From positions 1 to 59,977 of the IMG/VR virus record IMGVR_UViG_3300025853_000004: DNA of 59,977 nucleotides; one strand, written 5' to 3'. The notes below the pieces were generated by a model that saw only the letters and a list, made by a program, of their open reading frames with translations, did not search any database and was not told where the DNA came from. Source of the DNA: a virus. The position numbers were made by a program, and so were the translations under genes. Shown piece by piece: positions 1 to 7,727 of this stretch. Positions within the stretch are counted from its first letter, which is position 1; every line of letters begins with the position of its first letter.

Positions 1-41
1 CACCGCTGGATCCGCGGAAAGGTTGCGTCCGCTCTTCGTAG
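1..41. repeat. Terminal direct repeat, left copy
   Basis: These 41 bases are identical to the last 41 of the window. They lie inside the portal reading frame, which runs through without a stop when the ends are joined. The simplest reading is an assembly overlap of a circular or circularly permuted genome, not a biological terminal repeat. Confidence 0.95.
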
Positions 42-394
42 TTAAAGCCCAGTAGTTCCAAACCGCTGGCATAAGCGTCTTCCCACTCCTGCCTTGACGC
101 CTTATTGGAATCAAACTCTTCCAGAAGTTCCGAAGCAATCCGAGCCAGTTCACGATCCGGTAGCTCTTCAGCAAGGTTCGAGTAAAACCCGTCATCGCCC
201 AGCATCTCATCTTGTGGCTCAAAATCGACTTCAACCCCGCCATCGTCTGTTGGCGAGATTTCGATCTCTCCGATATCCTCGCCCTGAATCATGGCAAGCA
301 CATTGTTCTGTGAATCGGGAAGCTCGATCTCAATCTCAGCTTGTAAGTCCTCAACATCAAGTTGAGAAGGGACGTTGTTCTTTTCAATAGCCAT
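1..394 (-). CDS. Portal protein, N-terminal part (continues at right end)
   Basis: First 131 codons of the portal gene, starting at an ATG at 394 and reading off the left edge. The frame joins without a break to the large reading frame ending at 57913: 394 bases here plus 2024 at the right end make exactly 806 codons including the stop. The N-terminus is acidic (Asp/Glu-rich), then enters the conserved portal region ending RGSSGV before the junction. The start overlaps the 3' end of the upstream gene by 11 bases, indicating co-transcription with terL. The portal forms the dodecameric DNA gate at one capsid vertex. Confidence 0.9.
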   Translation of the reverse strand, partial: MAIEKNNVPSQLDVEDLQAEIEIELPDSQNNVLAMIQGEDIGEIEISPTDDGGVEVDFEPQDEMLGDDGFYSNLAEELPDRELARIASELLEEFDSNKASRQEWEDAYASGLELLGFNYEERTQPFRGSSG

Positions 395-2630
395 TCGTTG
401 CTCCGGTCATATAAGGAACGTATTGCATAATACCATTGGACCGCGGTCCGCGAGTCATGTTCACTGCTTTATCCTTCAAAGATACCACGCCGCCGTCCGC
501 AAACCGCTCATAAGGCGTCGTTTTTTCAATGCTCAAGTTGTCTGGATCAAAAACGACCATCATTTCTTTACCGCGTTGTTCAAATCGGTTGCCAATAATC
601 CCCAAATCAATTAACGCTTTTGTTGCTTCCTCTTCGCCGCCGAGCTTTTGCTTTAACTTTCCATAGAACTGACTGCCCGTAGCTTTATCGTCAAGCTCTA
701 CAAGACGACGAAGGTCCTGAATTTTTGATGCTACAAAATCAGGCTGTTTGAATAAAGGCTTTGAAAAATCTAAAAAATGTTCTTTTTCGGCGTTAACCAT
801 AACGTCGTACACGAACCCCGCGCCTTTCCCAAGAGGCTCAATAACTGGTCGCCCGTCTTGGGTAGGGTTTAAATTGCGGACTAACGTAGAGCCGTCTTCA
901 AAAAAGTACATGATTTTTCCGTTGTCCATATCGACAACTTTAGACTCTGCCCGACGATTTGCATCTTCTAGGACATCGCTTAACGCACGATCTGTGTCTT
1001 CTCTTAATTTTGGATCGTCAATAACGTCTGGATCGTATTTTTTAGGGTTAGCTCGCATATCCTCAATGTCCACCCCAAATGGAAAAGCTACGTCATAAGC
1101 AACATCTTCTTCTCCCGCAAAGTCCCTTTCTGCAAAACGACGAGCATAACCAACGGCAACTTCTTCGTCTCCGAGATAGGTTCCGGGGCCCGCAGTGCGT
1201 TCCCTAAGCAAAGTATAGTCACTTGTACTCTTAGGGTTTCTGGCAAAGAAATTAAACAAACGCCCTGATCCGTGTTTCATGGAAAAAGCGCCGAGCATGC
1301 CGGGTAACATTGCTGGGCCGAATGCGGTAGAAGCAATGCCCGCGCTGGTAGGAACAATGTCCGTAGCCGCACCAGCTAGTTGCTCGTCTGAAACAGGTAG
1401 TCCAGATAACTTGCGGTCAAAAGTCGATAAAGCACGGCTGGCCATGCCCATGATTCCGCCAGCAGGATCAAACTCGTAAGGCTCTTCGCTTGCCCCATAC
1501 AACGGGTGCTGTACAGATTCGGCACGGCTCATTGGGGTAAAAATGGTGTCGTATACGCGGCCCGGTTGTTGCGTAACGTCTTGCTCAAATTGGGAGGGTT
1601 CCACGCCATACTCACCTTCGGGGCGCTCAAAATACCCTATGCCTCCTCCGTTTTCGTATGCCCGTACTGCGGAGTCCCCTTCGCCAATCATGCGGGGACC
1701 CGTGATATCAATAGAACGGGAAAATGCGCGCTCAAAAGTAAACGCGGGGGCCGCCTTTAGCAAAGTGTTAAAATCTTCTTCTGACATTTCCGCCGCTTTT
1801 TCTGGCGTAATAATCATGTTGTCGAATTCAGGCTGTGGTTCTTCACCGGTTAATGATCCGAGGACCGAGGAGATCAGGCCGGGAGCCTGCTTGTACGCGT
1901 CAAAAGATTCTTGGAGTTCTGCTCTATCGACATCCGATAAGTCTTGAAACTGATCGTCGGTCATGGACATCGCGCCTTTCAGTGCCAAAACCCTTGCATT
2001 TCCAAGGCCGAAAGGTCTTGTGACGTCGTATCCAGCTTCTTCCAGAAGTTTTTGTGCTTCTGCGGAGTTACCGTAACGTTTCATACGGAAATAATCCAAA
2101 GCGCGCAACGCCGCCTCTTCCTCTTTCTTTGGTAGCTTAACAAGAGGGTGCATCCCTTCATGAATCGGTACCTGAGAAAACGCCGCTTGATTACCGGCAA
2201 CGTTAATGTCGCGAGAAATACCAAGACGTTCTGCCACTTCTGGAATCAAAGAGTTTCCTAAAACGCCTTTGCTACCTTGGGTATACAGATAGTTTGAATC
2301 CTCATAACCAAAGGGAACCTTGCCCGTATATACAGCTTCGTCAATTGCCCGTCGTTCCAAGATGTTGCTGGGGTCTTGTTCAAACTGCAAAAAGTTGTAG
2401 TAATCGATCATATCGTCAGTATTTTTATCGATCACGCTTCGTGCGGCTTCGGCGGCAAAAGGAGGAGCCGAGGGACCCAGTTGATAGTTTATCGCATCGG
2501 CGGTTTCTGCTAGACGGGCTTCGACGGCGGCGGGAAAGTCCGCTTCGGTACGCACCCGTTGCTGACCCAGCATTTGCTGTCTTAAATACTGCTGTAAGTT
2601 ATCTTCGGCGTTTTGAACTGGATCGGCCAT
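384..2630 (-). CDS. Large virion-associated protein with ADP-ribosyltransferase-like C-terminal domain
   Basis: A 748-residue protein between terL and portal. I chose the ATG at 2630; a TTG at 2654 would add eight residues. The C-terminal third (about 452-702) shows the layout of the ART domain of phage polyvalent and MuF-type proteins: KHGSGRLFNFF, then GTYLGDEEVAVGYARRFAE, FLDFSKPL, a FYGKLKQKLGG helix, IDLGIIGNRF and a closing MVVFDPDNLSI strand. Residues 157-161 read HEGMH, a zincin-type HExxH that may be fortuitous. The very end carries ADGGVVSL, common in marine phage virion proteins. Location suggests a protein packaged or injected with the DNA. The enzymatic assignment is by remembered motif pattern only. 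Confidence 0.6.
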   Translation of the reverse strand: MADPVQNAEDNLQQYLRQQMLGQQRVRTEADFPAAVEARLAETADAINYQLGPSAPPFAAEAARSVIDKNTDDMIDYYNFLQFEQDPSNILERRAIDEAVYTGKVPFGYEDSNYLYTQGSKGVLGNSLIPEVAERLGISRDINVAGNQAAFSQVPIHEGMHPLVKLPKKEEEAALRALDYFRMKRYGNSAEAQKLLEEAGYDVTRPFGLGNARVLALKGAMSMTDDQFQDLSDVDRAELQESFDAYKQAPGLISSVLGSLTGEEPQPEFDNMIITPEKAAEMSEEDFNTLLKAAPAFTFERAFSRSIDITGPRMIGEGDSAVRAYENGGGIGYFERPEGEYGVEPSQFEQDVTQQPGRVYDTIFTPMSRAESVQHPLYGASEEPYEFDPAGGIMGMASRALSTFDRKLSGLPVSDEQLAGAATDIVPTSAGIASTAFGPAMLPGMLGAFSMKHGSGRLFNFFARNPKSTSDYTLLRERTAGPGTYLGDEEVAVGYARRFAERDFAGEEDVAYDVAFPFGVDIEDMRANPKKYDPDVIDDPKLREDTDRALSDVLEDANRRAESKVVDMDNGKIMYFFEDGSTLVRNLNPTQDGRPVIEPLGKGAGFVYDVMVNAEKEHFLDFSKPLFKQPDFVASKIQDLRRLVELDDKATGSQFYGKLKQKLGGEEEATKALIDLGIIGNRFEQRGKEMMVVFDPDNLSIEKTTPYERFADGGVVSLKDKAVNMTRGPRSNGIMQYVPYMTGATNGY

Positions 2631-2650
2631 AAATGCGCTTTCCCGAGATG

Positions 2651-4123
2651 TCAATAGTATGCCGCAACTTTAACAGATTGATCGCTATCTTCCCAATCAT
2701 CTGTAGGCAACTGAATGAAATTCCCCTGCCGGTAGCGCATCAACGCCTGCGTCATGGAATCCACAAGGTCGTCATGCTCGCCGTTTGGAAAGGCCGCAAC
2801 CTCCTCAACAAGCTCTTCCGCCCAGACTTCGTCGGGGGCCCATACCATGCCGGCTTCAAACAAGGGTGAAACAGCATGTACGCGCGAGATCTTATCGTTG
2901 CCTTTAGAAGGGGTGAAGTTAACGACGGGGATCCCTGTCTGACGCATTTCGTGAGTCAACGGCATACCCGAAGCCTTGGCTTCCACGATGACGGTGTCGG
3001 GGTCCCAAAAATTATATTGTTCAAAAGCAATCGCCTTGAGTTCCGGAAAATCCCACCGCCCCTTCTTGGAGTCGAGCAAGATAATATTCGGCTGGGCTCC
3101 TTCGTTAGGATAGAACACACCCCACGTCGTAATCGCCGAATAGTCGGCCGTCTCGCGTTTTGAAAACGCCGTGTCATAACTCTGAATCACAAACTGCAAC
3201 TGAGGAACCGTATCCTTCTCCCAAACGTTCCACCACTCGCGTTTGATAATCGCGTTCTCTTCGCCCGTCGGATTCTGTTGATACTGAGCATTCCACTTGC
3301 TTGGCGGAATAGATGCCCGGACCCTTGATAAATCATCTAAAGACCAATACTCAGGCCAGCAGGGTTCCTCATTCTCCTCGCCAGAATTAAAAATTGCAGG
3401 TAATTCAACAACTTCCCACTGGTCAGCAAGGGGATCCTTAGCCATCGCTTTCAATAACTGACCCGTCATATCCTTCTCTGACCACCGGGTTTGTACCAAA
3501 ACAATACTTCCGCCCGGTTGCAAACGCTGACGGGGACCCCCTGTATACCAGTCCCAAGCATCATCAAAACCAGAATTCGACATCGCCGTCTGTTCCGAAT
3601 GCGGGTCATCAATAATAATCAGATCACCACCACGTCCCGCTAAGTTGGAACCAACACCCACGGCGTAGTACATCCCGCCCTTATTCGTGTCCCAACGTCC
3701 TGACGCTTTGGAGTCAGCCGCTAACTGCACTTCAGGGAAAATCTCTTGATAATCATCGGACTCGATTAGGTTTTTGGTCTTACGGCCAAAATTGACTGCT
3801 AATTCTGTCGTGTGTGTCGCTTGAATGATCTTCTTGGACGGAGCACGGCCCATGAACCACGCAGGAAACAAATACGAAGCAAACTCTGATTTGGTATGAC
3901 GGGGTGCCATGTTGATGATCAGACGCTTTAACTCGCCGTTAGCTACGCGTTCTAACTTTTCAGCAATGATTTTATGGTGCCGCCCTGCAATAAACTCGGG
4001 CCAAACGGTTTTAACAAACGCCAAAAAATTATTTTGGCACGTCTCTAACTTCTCTATCTGAGCAAGTCGCAAACGAAGTTTTAATTCTTTATCGGATAGC
4101 AGTTCTAAGTGCTCTGATTCCAT
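2651..4123 (-). CDS. terL: Terminase large subunit
   Basis: A 490-residue packaging motor. ATPase: a Walker A-like PRHTKSE (about 74-80) and Walker B LIIIDDP (168-174). RNase H-like nuclease: SYDTAF (Asp317), VIVEAKASG (Glu381) and EHDDLVDS (Asp451/452) supply the acidic triad. I chose the ATG at 4123 because the homologous part begins about there; the longer open frame to 4390 would run through the DnaA boxes and promoter elements and has low-complexity basic sequence. No strong Shine-Dalgarno precedes 4123. The stop is followed within 25 bases by the next gene's start. terS lies 5 kb upstream, an unusually wide separation. Confidence 0.95.
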   Translation of the reverse strand: MESEHLELLSDKELKLRLRLAQIEKLETCQNNFLAFVKTVWPEFIAGRHHKIIAEKLERVANGELKRLIINMAPRHTKSEFASYLFPAWFMGRAPSKKIIQATHTTELAVNFGRKTKNLIESDDYQEIFPEVQLAADSKASGRWDTNKGGMYYAVGVGSNLAGRGGDLIIIDDPHSEQTAMSNSGFDDAWDWYTGGPRQRLQPGGSIVLVQTRWSEKDMTGQLLKAMAKDPLADQWEVVELPAIFNSGEENEEPCWPEYWSLDDLSRVRASIPPSKWNAQYQQNPTGEENAIIKREWWNVWEKDTVPQLQFVIQSYDTAFSKRETADYSAITTWGVFYPNEGAQPNIILLDSKKGRWDFPELKAIAFEQYNFWDPDTVIVEAKASGMPLTHEMRQTGIPVVNFTPSKGNDKISRVHAVSPLFEAGMVWAPDEVWAEELVEEVAAFPNGEHDDLVDSMTQALMRYRQGNFIQLPTDDWEDSDQSVKVAAYY

Positions 4124-4137
4124 GCCGGGGGACCCTA

Positions 4138-4166
4138 AATGTATGCGAATGTATGGGTAAATATAA
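4138..4166 (-). promoter_or_regulatory. Candidate terL promoter resembling the RHH promoter
   Basis: On the minus strand: -35 TTATAT (4161-4166), 17-base spacer, -10 TACATT (4138-4143). It aligns without gaps to the RHH-gene promoter at 12343-12371, sharing the block CCCATAC-TTCGCATA. A transcript from here would start about 8 bases before the terL ATG, so either the mRNA is almost leaderless or the site works mainly as an operator. Confidence 0.5.
4142..4161. promoter_or_regulatory. Tandem operator, terL copy
   Basis: Two direct 10-bp units, TATGCGAATG and TATGGGTAAA, one helical turn apart. The pair at 12347-12366 (TATGCGAACG, TATGGGAACA) is nearly the same and sits inside the promoter of the phage's own RHH regulator. 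Tandem sites one turn apart suit cooperative RHH dimers. Binding is inferred. Confidence 0.55.
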
Positions 4167-4339
4167 GGTAGTAAGCGATCATATGGAATATCTGATGAAT
4201 ATTTGTGAAAAACATGGCCCTTGCCTCCGCCCCGGCGACCGCCGGCCGCGCGCCGCGAATCGCGGATTCTGGCTCGATCGATCGCGGATAGCCTCGATTG
4301 GGCGGGGAACCTTGCCGAAACCCGCGAACCGCTAGACGT

Positions 4340-4459
4340 TGTGGATAAGTCGCGGATCGCGGTGTGGATAACTTGAAATTTTATCCACAAGCTAAGTTAT
4401 TGATTTTATGCGAGAATCGCAACCCCTGGCGCTGCTTGCAGCTGCACGTTTTATCCACA
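4340..4459. other. Candidate DnaA-dependent replication origin
   Basis: Four perfect DnaA boxes (TTATCCACA): two on the minus strand at 4340-4348 and 4363-4371, two on the plus strand at 4381-4389 and 4451-4459. Between boxes 3 and 4 is an AT-rich stretch (4395-4412) that could unwind. A weaker match lies at 4628-4636. Four exact 9-mers in 120 bp is far above chance. The phage encodes no DnaA, so the host protein would be used. Confidence 0.6.
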
Positions 4460-4703
4460 AAAAATCGCGATTCACGGCACGATAAAAACGCGTCGCCAGT
4501 CTTACCGATCCGCACTGGATTAAGTCACCGATCCGCCGGCCTCGATCCGCTCGACTGGATAGCGCGCCACGCTCCGCCGATCCGATCCCCTGCCACGCCG
4601 AAAACGAACCGATAACCAGTGGCCAGTTATCCGTGGCTCACGGCTCGCGGTACGTTTGGCAGGGAGCGCGGCCGACGGCGCGGGGCTTGATTTACTACCG
4701 GCG

Positions 4704-4730
4704 AAAAAAAGCCCGCACGATGGCGGGCTT
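4704..4730 (-). terminator. Rho-independent terminator
   Basis: Minus-strand stem GCCCGC/GCGGGC (4711-4716 with 4723-4728) followed by seven Ts (complement of 4704-4710). It closes the single-gene unit 4747-5094. Confidence 0.85.
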
Positions 4731-4746
4731 GATTGGTTGAGACGGG

Positions 4747-5094
4747 TTAACCGGTCACGGGATCACAAAGCCGTTGAGTGACAATGTCAAAATACACCCG
4801 CTCAAATTCGCCGATCTCGATGACGTCGCGCCCGATAATCAACACTGGCTCCCAGTTGCGTTGAGCGAACCGGTAGTCGAACCCGTAGAAGTTGAGAACG
4901 CCGTTAAGCCGCTCCCGAGTGGTCACAGTGTTCCAACCTGCCAGAGTCAACGCGAGGGTATCAGTGTCGCCGGCTTTCCACGCGATAGCGTTACCGTGTA
5001 ACCAAATAGTCTCACCATCGGTTGCGGTGTTGCCAAGTATGCGGGGTTGAAACCGCGCCCAAGATTGGACGATTTCTCGTGTAACTTTTCTCAT
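4747..5094 (-). CDS. Conserved small phage protein
   Basis: A 115-residue protein of unknown function. The pattern LHGNAIAWK followed by GWNTVTTRERLNGV is one I recognise from small early proteins of many podoviruses and siphoviruses, none characterised. Start ATG at 5094 follows an AAAGGGAATAGAAA leader. It is a one-gene unit with its own promoter (5138-5167) and terminator (4704-4730). No membrane segment or cysteine cluster is visible. Confidence 0.7.
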   Translation of the reverse strand: MRKVTREIVQSWARFQPRILGNTATDGETIWLHGNAIAWKAGDTDTLALTLAGWNTVTTRERLNGVLNFYGFDYRFAQRNWEPVLIIGRDVIEIGEFERVYFDIVTQRLCDPVTG

Positions 5095-5137
5095 TTTCTA
5101 TTCCCTTTAAGTTGCCGGCCGTTATTGGCCAGTCGCC

Positions 5138-5167
5138 AGTATAAACAACGGTATGCGAGAAACGCAA
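5138..5167 (-). promoter_or_regulatory. sigma70-like promoter with TATGCGA site
   Basis: -35 TTGCGT (complement of 5162-5167), 18-base spacer, -10 TATACT (complement of 5138-5143). TATGCGA (plus strand) at 5152-5158 lies in the spacer. The -35 abuts the T-run of the preceding terminator, so one unit ends where the next begins. Confidence 0.65.
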
Positions 5168-5200
5168 TAAAAAGGCCGGCGGGATCGCTCCGGCCGGCCT
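5168..5200 (-). terminator. Rho-independent terminator
   Basis: Minus-strand hairpin with arms of GGCCGG type (5174-5179 and 5194-5199) and a T-run from 5168-5173. It ends the unit 5218-5709. An almost identical hairpin lies at 6438-6470. Confidence 0.85.
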
Positions 5201-5217
5201 CGCATATTGCGGACTGG

Positions 5218-5709
5218 TTAACTAACGTCTATCGATAAAACGATGTCGCCGTCGTTGATCATTTCGCGCACCACATCGCGCACCGCCGCATCGAATGAAC
5301 TGTCGCCGATGGCGTCCCCGATCCGCTCGTCTACATCGTCGCCGTCAATAAACGATGAACGATCAAAAGCATGCTCGATTTCTTTCTCGACTCGATCATC
5401 GACAATCGACTCGACGGCGTTTTGAAAATCGTTGCCGTTCAATACGTCATTCATCGCTTCATCAACCATCGACGTGAAGGCCGCCAGTATCTCAGGCTCA
5501 AGCAATGCGAACATGCCCGCCGTAATGTTCTGGTTTTTTTCAAGATACGAATTAGCACGGGTACGCTCCCGCTCGATCTCAATCTCAGCGACGTGAACTT
5601 TATTGCGGAGTTTCTCAATCTCAGCGCGTAAATCGTCCGGCGTAAACTCGGCGCGCTGTACTGGATCAAGTGAACCCAACTTATTCAATTCAGTTTTTAA
5701 ATCAGTCAT
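5218..5709 (-). CDS. Hypothetical coiled-coil protein
   Basis: 163 residues, not recognised. Residues 20-60 are a strongly charged heptad-type helix (EIEKLRNKVHVAEIEIERER); the second half is acidic with repeated DD and VDDRVEKEIEHAF-type helices. Expected to be a soluble, elongated oligomer. Monocistronic, with its own promoter at 5751-5780 and terminator at 5168-5200. Its leader (ACTGGCC...CGGCCG...GGGAATAGAAAA) matches that of 4747-5094, so the two units share a regulatory front end. Confidence 0.65.
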   Translation of the reverse strand: MTDLKTELNKLGSLDPVQRAEFTPDDLRAEIEKLRNKVHVAEIEIERERTRANSYLEKNQNITAGMFALLEPEILAAFTSMVDEAMNDVLNGNDFQNAVESIVDDRVEKEIEHAFDRSSFIDGDDVDERIGDAIGDSSFDAAVRDVVREMINDGDIVLSIDVS

Positions 5710-5750
5710 TTTTCTATTCCCTATGTTGCGGCCGGTAGTGGCCAGTCCTG

Positions 5751-5780
5751 ATTATGCGATAAACGCAACCGATAGTGCAA
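5751..5780 (-). promoter_or_regulatory. sigma70-like promoter with TATGCGA site
   Basis: -35 TTGCAC (complement of 5775-5780), 18-base spacer, -10 CATAAT (complement of 5751-5756). The plus-strand word TATGCGA (5753-5759) overlaps the -10. TTGCGTTTATCGCATAAT in this promoter resembles the block at 5144-5167. Confidence 0.65.
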
Positions 5781-5782
5781 AT

Positions 5783-5808
5783 AAAAAAGGCCGGAGTAAT
5801 TCCGGCCT
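5783..5808 (-). terminator. Rho-independent terminator
   Basis: Perfect 8-bp stem AGGCCGGA/TCCGGCCT (5788-5795 with 5801-5808), 5-base loop, then a T-run (complement of 5783-5788). Ends the three-gene unit 6374-5814. Confidence 0.88.
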
Positions 5809-5813
5809 ATTGG

Positions 5814-5990
5814 TTAGCTATGGGTATAGCCGTCGGGTTCGATCCCGAGCCACATACCACACCATCGGATCATATAACTGGTGTCGAAAGTGGCGCGCAT
5901 TGCACGTCGCCGAAACTCCAGAAACGATTGCGCTCCATCGGGATCGCGACAGAATACGCGGTGCAGTGATTCCAATTGCTGTCTGTTCAT
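5814..5990 (-). CDS. Conserved small phage protein
   Basis: 58 residues from the ATG at 5990, chosen because GAGAGGAG lies just upstream and the previous stop overlaps the leader as TGAGATG. The C-terminal WCGMWLGIEPDGYTHS is a widely conserved ending in small podovirus proteins of unknown role. Last gene of a three-gene unit, closed by the terminator at 5783-5808. Confidence 0.7.
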   Translation of the reverse strand: MNRQQLESLHRVFCRDPDGAQSFLEFRRRAMRATFDTSYMIRWCGMWLGIEPDGYTHS

Positions 5991-5991
5991 C

Positions 5992-6174
5992 TCACGCTCC
6001 TCTCGGATCATCGTCCGCTCGAATATATTCTTCTTTCAACCAGAAAGAATGGTGCGGGAATTCCTGCCGCATTTCCTGAACTGTTTCGAGCGCATCCTCT
6101 CGGTCACATAAACAAAACCGATCATCCTCAACGCCGTCGCAGTACAGCACCAGAACATGCCCTGTTAACCCCAT
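5992..6174 (-). CDS. Hypothetical small protein
   Basis: 60 residues (MGLTGHVLVLYCDG...). The start at 6174 shares a base with the stop of the preceding gene (TGATG), so translation is coupled; this favours it over the longer frame to 6207. A beta-rich beginning, then a helix DREDALETVQEMRQEF and a basic/acidic tail. Not recognised. Confidence 0.6.
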   Translation of the reverse strand: MGLTGHVLVLYCDGVEDDRFCLCDREDALETVQEMRQEFPHHSFWLKEEYIRADDDPRGA

Positions 6175-6374
6175 CACATTTCCCCCCAACCGGCCGAGCG
6201 CAACCAAGTGTTGTCGGCCTCGCTGTCGTCCATAATCCGGCGAACTCGATCCGAGTTCTCACAAGCTTCGCACCATACTGGACTGCCATCGATCCCCGTC
6301 GAGCCGCAACGGTATTCCACTTCGCGGTAGTCATAACCGCGCGGTACATACTTAACGACAATATTTTTGCACAT
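6174..6374 (-). CDS. Small cysteine-containing protein, possible zinc ribbon
   Basis: 66 residues starting MCKNIVVKYV. Cysteines at position 2, in YRCGSTG and in WCEACEN could bind one metal ion. The start at 6374 follows the shared leader AACTACGGGAG; the longer frame to 6458 would cross the promoter. First gene of a coupled three-gene unit. Function unknown. Confidence 0.65.
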   Translation of the reverse strand: MCKNIVVKYVPRGYDYREVEYRCGSTGIDGSPVWCEACENSDRVRRIMDDSEADNTWLRSAGWGEM

Positions 6375-6408
6375 CTCATTTTCTCCCGTAGTTATGAAAT
6401 GAATTGAC

Positions 6409-6437
6409 AATATCGCATAGCTATTTCTAGCGGTCAA
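6409..6437 (-). promoter_or_regulatory. sigma70-like promoter with TATGCGA site
   Basis: -35 TTGACC (complement of 6432-6437), 17-base spacer, -10 GATATT (complement of 6409-6414). On the minus strand TATGCGATA (6411-6419) spans the -10 boundary. The shared leader AACTACGGGAG follows (complement of 6383-6393). Confidence 0.75.
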
Positions 6438-6470
6438 TAAAAAGGCCGGCGGGATCACTCCGGCCGGCCT
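6438..6470 (-). terminator. Rho-independent terminator
   Basis: GGCCGG-type hairpin with a T-run complementary to 6439-6443, one base different in the loop from the terminator at 5168-5200. Ends the DUF932 unit. Confidence 0.85.
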
Positions 6471-6486
6471 GTATTAGTCGCGGTAA

Positions 6487-7680
6487 TTAAGCGGCGACTT
6501 TGTCCAATAGTTTACCGGCGCGACGCTCAATTTCGATCCGGTTATCTTGGTGCGGAATATCACGAGCAATAGCAGTGATCGCTTGAGCCGCATCCCACAC
6601 TGATTCCATAGGACGTCCCTCCTCTTTAACGTGGCGTTGCATCGCGGCCTTGGCCATGCGCTGAGACAGCCCCGCACGCTTGGTTAAGAAGTCGAGCCTA
6701 TCGTCGTCAGTTTTGGCCACGTTAGCTGACTTAGCTTTCTGCACGCCTTCCACAAAAGTAGACGTCGCACCAGTCGCAAACGATTGCAGGGCAGGGCGCG
6801 CCTCAATGGCGAAACGATCCGGAGCGAACTTAGTGTGGCGAATCTTGATCTCATGGAAATTCTCAACGCCCCATAAGTTGCGATTCATACATACGCCACG
6901 CAGGTACATGGCCGCCACGCCGGCGGTCTTACTGCCGGTCTCTGAATTCCACGCATAAAACCCGCGGAACATAAGGTCAGGTTCGCCGTTAGCTAGCTTG
7001 CCGACTTCAATCGGATTCCGATCATCAACCAAGAAAACAAAGATATCCCGATCACTGGCGAACAGCGTCGTGGTGTCTTTGGTGACTGGCACTTCCGGAT
7101 CATAGACGGCCATGCCGTTAGCCCCAGAACCAACCATCATCCCGGGTACTTTCCAACGCCCGCCGCTCGCATCAACCAAGTCTTTGATGGGCTTCAGGAT
7201 CTCATGATCGTAAATGCGGCCGTAGTCCGCACCAGTCGCCGCACGCAATTCGCCGTGATCGCCCTGACTGTACACCTTAACCAAGTCCCGAGACCGGTTA
7301 TGTTGCAAGCCCCACTGCAAGCAGTCCGCAACCATCGGGGCGGGCAGGTCTTTGAGATAACCGGCCGGCGCTCCCGCCAGTTGAGCTAACTGACCGAATG
7401 ACCAGTTGGTTGGCATGTTCTCACCCTCGATCCCGTTTTCATCACGATACTCAATGAACACGTCACCCCTCGATGGATTGTCAGCATCAACAGTGCCGAC
7501 GATATTCATCTTGTGAGTATCGACGATCCGAGACTTCATTTGACCGGCGTCGATCTTCTTGTGAGCCAACATGTCGTCGAGTGTAAGGAAGCGTTCATCT
7601 TCAGGGCGGTTGAACCAGTTAGATGAAACAGCAGAGTTGCCGATACCATGAGCAAAGGCGTTTGTTTGATAAGTTGCCAT
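6487..7680 (-). CDS. DUF932 family protein
   Basis: 397 residues, starting MATYQTNAF at 7680; the frame is open to 7746 but that runs through the promoter. The sequence follows the DUF932 phage/plasmid family: a central YGRIYDHEIL segment, VFVFLVDDRNPIE-type strand, FYAWNSETGSKTAGVAAMYLRGVCMNRNLWG and a helical C-terminus. DUF932 proteins are encoded by many phages and plasmids, often near recombination genes; the biochemical role is not established. Monocistronic, with promoter 7728-7756 and terminator 6438-6470, which suggests independent and probably abundant expression. Confidence 0.85.
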   Translation of the reverse strand: MATYQTNAFAHGIGNSAVSSNWFNRPEDERFLTLDDMLAHKKIDAGQMKSRIVDTHKMNIVGTVDADNPSRGDVFIEYRDENGIEGENMPTNWSFGQLAQLAGAPAGYLKDLPAPMVADCLQWGLQHNRSRDLVKVYSQGDHGELRAATGADYGRIYDHEILKPIKDLVDASGGRWKVPGMMVGSGANGMAVYDPEVPVTKDTTTLFASDRDIFVFLVDDRNPIEVGKLANGEPDLMFRGFYAWNSETGSKTAGVAAMYLRGVCMNRNLWGVENFHEIKIRHTKFAPDRFAIEARPALQSFATGATSTFVEGVQKAKSANVAKTDDDRLDFLTKRAGLSQRMAKAAMQRHVKEEGRPMESVWDAAQAITAIARDIPHQDNRIEIERRAGKLLDKVAA

Positions 7681-7727
7681 AACAAAATCTCCCGTAGTTA
7701 TTGGCCGAGCAAAATTGCTCACTGGTA

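Larger units (their letters stand above)
4124..4746. other. 623-bp non-coding region upstream of terL
   Basis: No credible gene. In order it holds a promoter-like element with a tandem operator (4138-4166), four perfect DnaA boxes (4340-4459), a GC-rich stretch with many CGATCC-type words (about 4460-4680), and the terminator of the next small gene (4704-4730). It separates the early small-gene cluster from the packaging and structural operon. Confidence 0.8.

Noticed and set aside
4124-4390. N-terminal extension of terL to 4390
   Set aside because: It would run through DnaA boxes and the promoter-like element, with a low-complexity basic sequence unlike TerL.
5828-5850. GGTTCGATCCC, a tRNA T-arm-like sequence
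   Set aside because: It lies within the conserved GIEPDGYTHS coding end; no acceptor or anticodon arms can be formed around it.
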